Shown: positions 1 to 2,957 of the stretch, piece by piece | Layout: each line of letters opens with the position of its first letter | Numbering within the stretch: the stretch's first letter is position 1 | From: Methyloglobulus sp. | GTDB lineage: Bacteria > Pseudomonadota > Gammaproteobacteria > Methylococcales > Methylomonadaceae | DNA length: 5,639 nucleotides | Assembly: GCA_013140405.1 (NCBI GenBank) | Contig: JABFSV010000073.1 | Coordinates: forward strand, 1-5,639 | Reading direction: 5' to 3' | Notes under the pieces: generated by a model | Database searches by the model: none | What the model was told of the DNA's origin: nothing | The model's input: the letters and a program-made list of their open reading frames with translations, nothing else | Program-made: the position numbers and the translations under genes

Positions 1-1046
1 ATCCTGTGGTCGAAGTAGTTAAACACCTCGGTGTGCCAATTTCCTATTGCCCTATCCAAATCGGAAAAATATCCGAGAATGCCGACAGGAACTGAATCTT
101 TCCAGTTCAGATAAGCCGTCTCAGCCTCTACTCTGCTGTAGTGACTATCCCAAATGTCATAGAAGCGTTCTTTGGCGTGATACAGATCATGAAGTACGGG
201 GTAGTTTTCCGTCCATCCTGACAACAGGAATTCTTGGCTTGCGTCCAAGTCACGCCGCCGTCTAAGCATCAAGAAACGGTCTTTTTTAAGCAGCTTGACC
301 TCCCCGTTGGTCATTTGACCCCGAAGGTCTTTACGACCTTTCTCAACAGCTTCATTCGCCATTTTGACTACGTGAAATTTGTCGATAACGATTATGGCAT
401 GGGGCAATACAGCACTTACTGCATCACGGTAAGGCCGCCACATATCCATCGTGACGTACTTGATTTTCTTCAACGATTTGAATCGGTACAACGCATTGAT
501 GACTGTTTGTTTCTTACGGCTGCTAATCAGGTCTAAAATCGTGTTTTCGCCAATGTTGGTGAACACCAATCGCATTTTACGGTTAAGATGGACTTCATCA
601 ATCCCCAGTATTTCCGGGGTTTCAAACAGATACTTATTCTCCAACTTGCCAATATAATCACCGACAATCTTCCTGACCGTACCTTCCGTTACCCCGATCT
701 CATCGGCAACACTGGTGAATGTCCTGTCCAGCGCATTGTTCTCAACGTATTCCACCAGTCGATTAGTGGCTCGGTGGCTGTCGTTAATGTCGCTGCAATC
801 TTGAGAAAATGTTTTGCTACAACCCCGGCACTTATAGCGTTTGCGTTCTAGCAAGACACCTACGCGGCGGCCATGGATGGGTGTGTCCATGTACAGGTGC
901 GTCTTGCTGCCATGCCCATAAAACGCCGTGCCTAGGCACTCCAGGCAGAATTGCGGCTCGCTATTGGGTACAGCATAGACATGGTAGTCTTTGTCGTTTT
1001 CTTCCTCGACTTTTATGACCGTGATTGAGGGCAGGTTTAACAGCAT
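1..1046 (-). CDS. ISL3-family transposase, N-terminal 348 codons (3' end outside window)
   Basis: DDE transposase that would catalyse cut-and-paste movement of its own insertion sequence. The frame is open from ATG at 1046 to the left edge. A two-CxxC zinc-binding N-terminus is visible (C34, C37, C73, C76, with YKCRGC around the second pair), then a helix-turn-helix-like stretch at about residues 108-128 and the ISL3 catalytic core. The first acid is D150 in GIDEVHL, the second is D201 in TMDMW, and DKFHVVK at 222-228 is typical of the family. The third acid normally follows the YFDHR motif, which is the last thing in the window, so the glutamate lies just outside. ISL3 transposases are about 400-430 residues, so roughly 60-80 are missing because of the window edge, not decay. 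No internal stop or frameshift is visible. The N-terminus MLLNLPSITV fits the family; no earlier ATG exists before the upstream in-frame TGA, and the Shine-Dalgarno is weak. The family call is firm; whether the element is active is unknown. Confidence 0.9.
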   Translation of the reverse strand, partial: MLLNLPSITVIKVEEENDKDYHVYAVPNSEPQFCLECLGTAFYGHGSKTHLYMDTPIHGRRVGVLLERKRYKCRGCSKTFSQDCSDINDSHRATNRLVEYVENNALDRTFTSVADEIGVTEGTVRKIVGDYIGKLENKYLFETPEILGIDEVHLNRKMRLVFTNIGENTILDLISSRKKQTVINALYRFKSLKKIKYVTMDMWRPYRDAVSAVLPHAIIVIDKFHVVKMANEAVEKGRKDLRGQMTNGEVKLLKKDRFLMLRRRRDLDASQEFLLSGWTENYPVLHDLYHAKERFYDIWDSHYSRVEAETAYLNWKDSVPVGILGYFSDLDRAIGNWHTEVFNYFDHR

Positions 1047-1109
1047 ATCGGGGTGATCTGACCGAACGAGCGGCTTGTCATAAGACTCTCAACCGCTGCA
1101 ACCGCTACA
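1047..1109. other. Probable outer end of the ISL3 element
   Basis: This 63-nt gap between the transposase start and the stop of the coiled-coil gene should contain, or lie next to, the terminal inverted repeat of the insertion sequence. It holds a 9-bp-period direct repeat (AACCGCTGC then AACCGCTAC at 1091-1108). The partner inverted repeat and the 8-bp target duplication typical of ISL3 would be on the other side, outside the window, so the exact boundary cannot be fixed. It may even lie inside the 3' end of the neighbouring gene. Confidence 0.4.
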
Positions 1110-1364
1110 CTATTGCCCCATTACGCTATTACCGCTTAACTGCGCCAGCAAACGCCCGAGCTTTTCATCGGTTTTCGCCACCGTGTCCTTGAGTTGGGCC
1201 AATTCCTCATGGAGTTGCTGGTTGTGTTCATGAAGATGCTGGAAATGCACCTGGAAATACTGGGGTTTAGGGAACAGCTCAAGCAAACCGTCATCTTTCC
1301 CGCTATAGCGATCTTTAAGTGTTGTTACACTGTCTGGTGCTGATGAAAGTTTTAATGGTTGCAT
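1110..1364 (-). CDS. Small coiled-coil protein of unknown function (84 aa)
   Basis: I do not recognise this protein. From ATG at 1364 it has 84 residues. The N-terminus MQPLKLSSAPDS closely matches that of the upstream toxin gene. Residues 13-35 are charged and then proline-containing (FPKPQYF). Residues 36-77 form a heptad-like helix rich in His, Gln and Leu (HLHEHNQQLHEELAQLKD within it), a probable coiled coil and oligomerisation segment. There is no membrane segment or signal peptide. A longer frame begins at a TTG at 1385, but I chose ATG 1364 because a GAGG lies 8 nt upstream, exactly as in the toxin gene, and the two starts align in the duplicated leader. The toxin stop is 30 nt upstream, so the two are probably cotranscribed. 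Position suggests an antitoxin or toxin partner, but no ribbon-helix-helix or helix-turn-helix domain is seen. The stop is close to the likely insertion-sequence edge, so the natural C-terminus could have been replaced. Confidence 0.6.
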   Translation of the reverse strand: MQPLKLSSAPDSVTTLKDRYSGKDDGLLELFPKPQYFQVHFQHLHEHNQQLHEELAQLKDTVAKTDEKLGRLLAQLSGNSVMGQ

Positions 1365-1379
1365 AGCGCCTGCCTCATT
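1336..1379 (-). repeat. Duplicated initiation leader, copy B
   Basis: A 44-bp segment that matches 1711-1754 without gaps, 37 of 44 positions identical by eye. Read on the minus strand it carries AATGAGGCAG (with the GAGG ribosome-binding site), an 8-nt spacer, the ATG at 1364 and the first eight to nine codons of the coiled-coil gene. The amino acids are also alike (MQPLKLSSAP here, MQTLRLSPAP in copy A). Confidence 0.85.
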
Positions 1380-1394
1380 GGACAATAAATAGCA

Positions 1395-1739
1395 TTAACG
1401 ACTACCGAAGAGGTCGGCGTAAGAGCCGATACGCTGGAAGCAGACCACTTGGTCGTCCACACTGTAAAACAACACCCAATCGTGTTCGATATGAAGTCCA
1501 CGGCTTAACTTCCATTCGCCCACCAGCGGGCGGTCAGCCAACTCACGGGGCAGGGGTTGGTTAGCCAAGAGCAGGCTGATGACATGGCGCAGCTTGTCCA
1601 TATTCTCGCCGCGCTTTTCGGACAGCTTGACTTCGCGGTTGAATCGGTTGGTATATTTCGCTGTACGCACCCAATCCCCATGATAGTGCATGTGCTGGTT
1701 GGCATTGGTGGGTGCGGGTGAAAGTCTTAATGTTTGCAT
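1395..1739 (-). CDS. YafQ-like type II toxin (RelE superfamily mRNA interferase), altered active site
   Basis: Probable ribosome-dependent mRNA endonuclease of the YafQ branch of the RelE/ParE superfamily, acting in the cytoplasm. From about residue 25 the protein aligns throughout with E. coli YafQ: KYTNRFNREVKLSEKRG, then NMDKLRHVISLLL, PLVGEW, LHIEHDW and a terminal ADLFG. Of YafQ's catalytic residues H50, H63, D67 and H87, the second and third are kept (H83, D87), while the equivalents of H50 and H87 are R70 and Y107. Activity may be reduced or use a different chemistry; RelE itself uses a tyrosine near its C-terminus. The 114 residues exceed the usual ~92 because of a ~20-residue N-terminal addition encoded by the duplicated leader. 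ATG 1739 has a GAGG 8 nt upstream; ATG at codon 17 or GTG at codon 24 could be the ancestral start. No DinJ/RelB-type antitoxin is visible upstream; the coiled-coil gene follows 30 nt downstream. Confidence 0.85.
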   Translation of the reverse strand: MQTLRLSPAPTNANQHMHYHGDWVRTAKYTNRFNREVKLSEKRGENMDKLRHVISLLLANQPLPRELADRPLVGEWKLSRGLHIEHDWVLFYSVDDQVVCFQRIGSYADLFGSR

Positions 1740-1754
1740 ATTGGCTGCCTCATT
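1711..1754 (-). repeat. Duplicated initiation leader, copy A
   Basis: Partner of the repeat at 1336-1379, covering the GAGG ribosome-binding site, the ATG at 1739 and the first nine codons of the toxin gene. The similarity fades outside the 44 bp: what precedes it (1755 onward) and what follows it in the coding frame do not match copy B. The conserved part is therefore the initiation region itself, not a whole gene. Confidence 0.85.
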
Positions 1755-1821
1755 TTGTCAGGGTGTTTGTGTACGTTGTTTAACAGCGCGGGGTGTCATT
1801 CGTTTTGTCCCAAAGTAAATA

Positions 1822-1848
1822 CCGGTTGGGTAAGGTAAACCCAACCGG
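1822..1848. other. Perfect 10-bp hairpin, possible terminator or structural RNA element
   Basis: CCGGTTGGGT, a 7-nt loop AAGGTAA, then ACCCAACCGG: a perfect 10-bp stem. It sits about 200 nt beyond the FKBP stop and about 80 nt before the toxin start. A clear U-tract is missing on both sides (TATTTACTTTG follows on the minus strand, GTGTTTCTT on the plus strand), so a classical intrinsic terminator is only possible, not clear. It could also be an operator or part of a structured transcript. Confidence 0.55.
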
Positions 1849-1857
1849 GTGTTTCTT

Positions 1858-1898
1858 GCTACGGCAACTGGGGTAAGGATGTGGCCCGATCCCGTAGC
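1858..1898. repeat. Inverted repeat GCTACGG / CCGTAGC
   Basis: Seven-base arms at 1858-1864 and 1892-1898 are separated by 27 nt. A GC-rich segment lies within and beyond the right arm and forms a competing GCCCG/CGGGC pairing (1884-1888 with 1901-1905). Only 9 nt separate it from the 10-bp hairpin, so the two could be parts of one folded RNA or one mobile repeat. The pairing is visible in the sequence; the role is unknown. Confidence 0.4.
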
Positions 1899-2048
1899 CC
1901 CGGGCGTTATTTCAAAATCAGCAACACGCACCGGTGGTCGCTGTCCAGCCTCCACGCATGATAAAACCATAAAAACCATGCGAACCCGCTGGCAGGGTGA
2001 TTTTGAAAAGTTACAAAACAATGGGCGTAATTTAAATCCGCTAAAGCA

Positions 2049-2834
2049 TCACCACCTTGAACTGGGCTTGATATCGCCACTCGGCCCAGTAGCCAATGCT
2101 TTGGTTTTAGCAGATGCTGGCGGTTTGATTTCAAGCACTTCGACATCAATAATCAACGTCTCATTTGGCTGTATATTTCCTTCAGGCGTACCGCTTTCTC
2201 CTAATGCTAATCCTGGTGGAACGTAAAGCTGCCATTTAGAGCCTTCGGTCATCATTAATAATGCTTCTTGCCAGCCTTTAATTAAACCTTTTACCGGAAG
2301 TTCCTGTGCTTTGGCTGAGTTTTCAGTGTTAGATAATTCTTCACCGTTCAGGCGAGACATGCGATAGCGCATCTGCACTTTATCTTGGAATTTGGGCTTT
2401 CGATTACTTTTTCCGTCTGCTAATACTTTGTATTGCAACCCGCTGGTCGTGGTTTTTACATCGGGTTTCGTTTTATTGGCAGCGAGGAAAGCTTCGCCTT
2501 TTTTCAAGTTTTCCGCGCCGACTTTTTCTTTATACAGAAATTGTTGAACATAAACCCAATCTTGGCCTCTTTGCAGTTGCTCAGGGTTAAGGTGCGTCGG
2601 TGTTTTATTAAGAGCGTCATTCATTCCCAGTAAAAATAAGTCGCGGTCTAAGGGAATATCGCTTTTTTGCAAATGCTTCATATACAGAAATCCCTGTGCA
2701 TAACTCGATTTCTGCATGTCGGATTCTAGCAACGGTTTATTTTCTGCAGGTTTTGTGGAATTAGTTGGTGTGGTTGTGGCGCAACCGTTTGATAACAACA
2801 ATACTATGATAGTTATTGAATATTTCTTAGGCAT
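2049..2834 (-). CDS. FKBP-type peptidyl-prolyl isomerase lipoprotein (Mip/FkpA-like), degenerate catalytic pocket
   Basis: Envelope protein of 261 residues. An N-terminal KK and hydrophobic stretch (residues 5-14) lead to LLSNGC with C18 as the likely lipidated cysteine; the lipobox is imperfect (S and N at -3 and -2). A Pro/Thr/Asn-rich tether follows, then a helical FKBP_N-type dimerisation region at about 40-125, TTTSGLQYKVL at the domain junction and an FKBP_C domain at about 149-236. Compared with FKBP12, the Y26, I56 and W59 positions are kept (Y157, I185, W188), while F36, D37, Y82 and F99 appear as L167, S168, L211 and I229. Isomerase activity is therefore doubtful; a chaperone role is more likely. 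A ~25-residue tail (237-261) follows. ATG 2834 has AAGGA about 7 nt upstream. It lies 123 nt downstream of the barrel gene on the same strand and may assist that protein's folding, which is inference. Confidence 0.88.
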   Translation of the reverse strand: MPKKYSITIIVLLLSNGCATTTPTNSTKPAENKPLLESDMQKSSYAQGFLYMKHLQKSDIPLDRDLFLLGMNDALNKTPTHLNPEQLQRGQDWVYVQQFLYKEKVGAENLKKGEAFLAANKTKPDVKTTTSGLQYKVLADGKSNRKPKFQDKVQMRYRMSRLNGEELSNTENSAKAQELPVKGLIKGWQEALLMMTEGSKWQLYVPPGLALGESGTPEGNIQPNETLIIDVEVLEIKPPASAKTKALATGPSGDIKPSSRW

Positions 2835-2957
2835 TGTTTTTCCTTAAGCTTTAGTAATATGGCAAGCGATTTTGCGTCGGCTTGCTACACCTTTCCCCTC
2901 GATTACCCGAAGAGCATATCAAGGGAAAGGCAAGTACGAGCGTGCGAGTCAATAAAG
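2835..2957. promoter_or_regulatory. Intergenic region with alternative hairpins ahead of the FKBP gene
   Basis: In the minus-strand transcript, the segment GCAAG (2885-2881) can pair in two ways. Upstream it fits CTTG(C) at 2934-2930, extending an 8-bp CCTTTCCC/GGGAAAGG stem (2890-2897 with 2923-2930, 25-nt loop) after a 5-nt bulge. Downstream it fits CTTGC at 2866-2862, forming an about 8-bp stem with one bulged base and a 7-nt loop CGCAAAA that ends roughly 16 nt before the ribosome-binding site. The two pairings exclude one another, as in attenuators, but no T-tract follows either. No clear sigma-70 promoter was found. It may control or stabilise the FKBP cistron, or be only chance. Confidence 0.4.
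2862..2885. repeat. Hairpin immediately upstream of FKBP ribosome-binding site
   Basis: On the plus strand GCAAGCGA, loop TTTTGCG, then TCGGCTTGC: GCAAGC pairs with GCTTGC and GA with TC, with one bulged G. On the transcript it lies just 5' of the AAGGA that serves the ATG at 2834. Confidence 0.45.

Larger units (their letters stand above)
1755..2048. other. Gene-poor, inverted-repeat-rich spacer between FKBP gene and toxin gene
   Basis: I see no convincing gene in these 294 bases. Open frames of 80-125 codons cross it on both strands, but they overlap the end of the FKBP gene or one another, have no recognisable domains and lack good ribosome-binding sites. The region contains a perfect 10-bp hairpin (1822-1848), a 7-bp inverted repeat (GCTACGG at 1858-1864 with CCGTAGC at 1892-1898), a nested GCCCG/CGGGC pair (1884-1888, 1901-1905) and a 6-bp pair CGCATG/CATGCG (1955-1960, 1977-1982). 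It must hold the toxin promoter and any terminator of the FKBP gene, but I cannot assign -35/-10 boxes with confidence. Confidence 0.6.

Noticed and set aside
234..1018. Several plus-strand frames of 69-100 codons over the left part of the window
   Set aside because: They are antisense to the well-supported ISL3 transposase and encode nothing recognisable.
1365..1385. TTG at 1385 as start of the coiled-coil protein (91 residues)
   Set aside because: ATG 1364 has the same GAGG spacing and N-terminal peptide as the toxin gene within the duplicated leader, so it is the better start.
1822..1848. Confident rho-independent terminator
   Set aside because: The stem is perfect, but no proper T-tract follows on either strand, so it is reported only as a hairpin of unknown role.
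1770..1850. Integron attC site near the toxin gene (GTTTAAC at about 1774, GTTGGGT/ACCCAAC in the hairpin)
   Set aside because: The core-like heptamers are in the wrong order or not complementary to each other, and no such site separates the toxin and coiled-coil genes.
1758..2021. An 87-codon minus-strand frame in the spacer after the FKBP gene
   Set aside because: No recognisable domain, mixed composition, no good ribosome-binding site, and it fully covers the hairpin-rich block; more likely a chance frame.
1907..2149. An 80-codon minus-strand frame overlapping the end of the FKBP gene
   Set aside because: About 100 nt lie inside the FKBP gene in another frame, and the protein has no recognisable family.
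1849..2226. A 125-codon plus-strand frame
   Set aside because: Its second half is antisense to the FKBP coding region and its first half is the structured spacer; no domain is recognisable.
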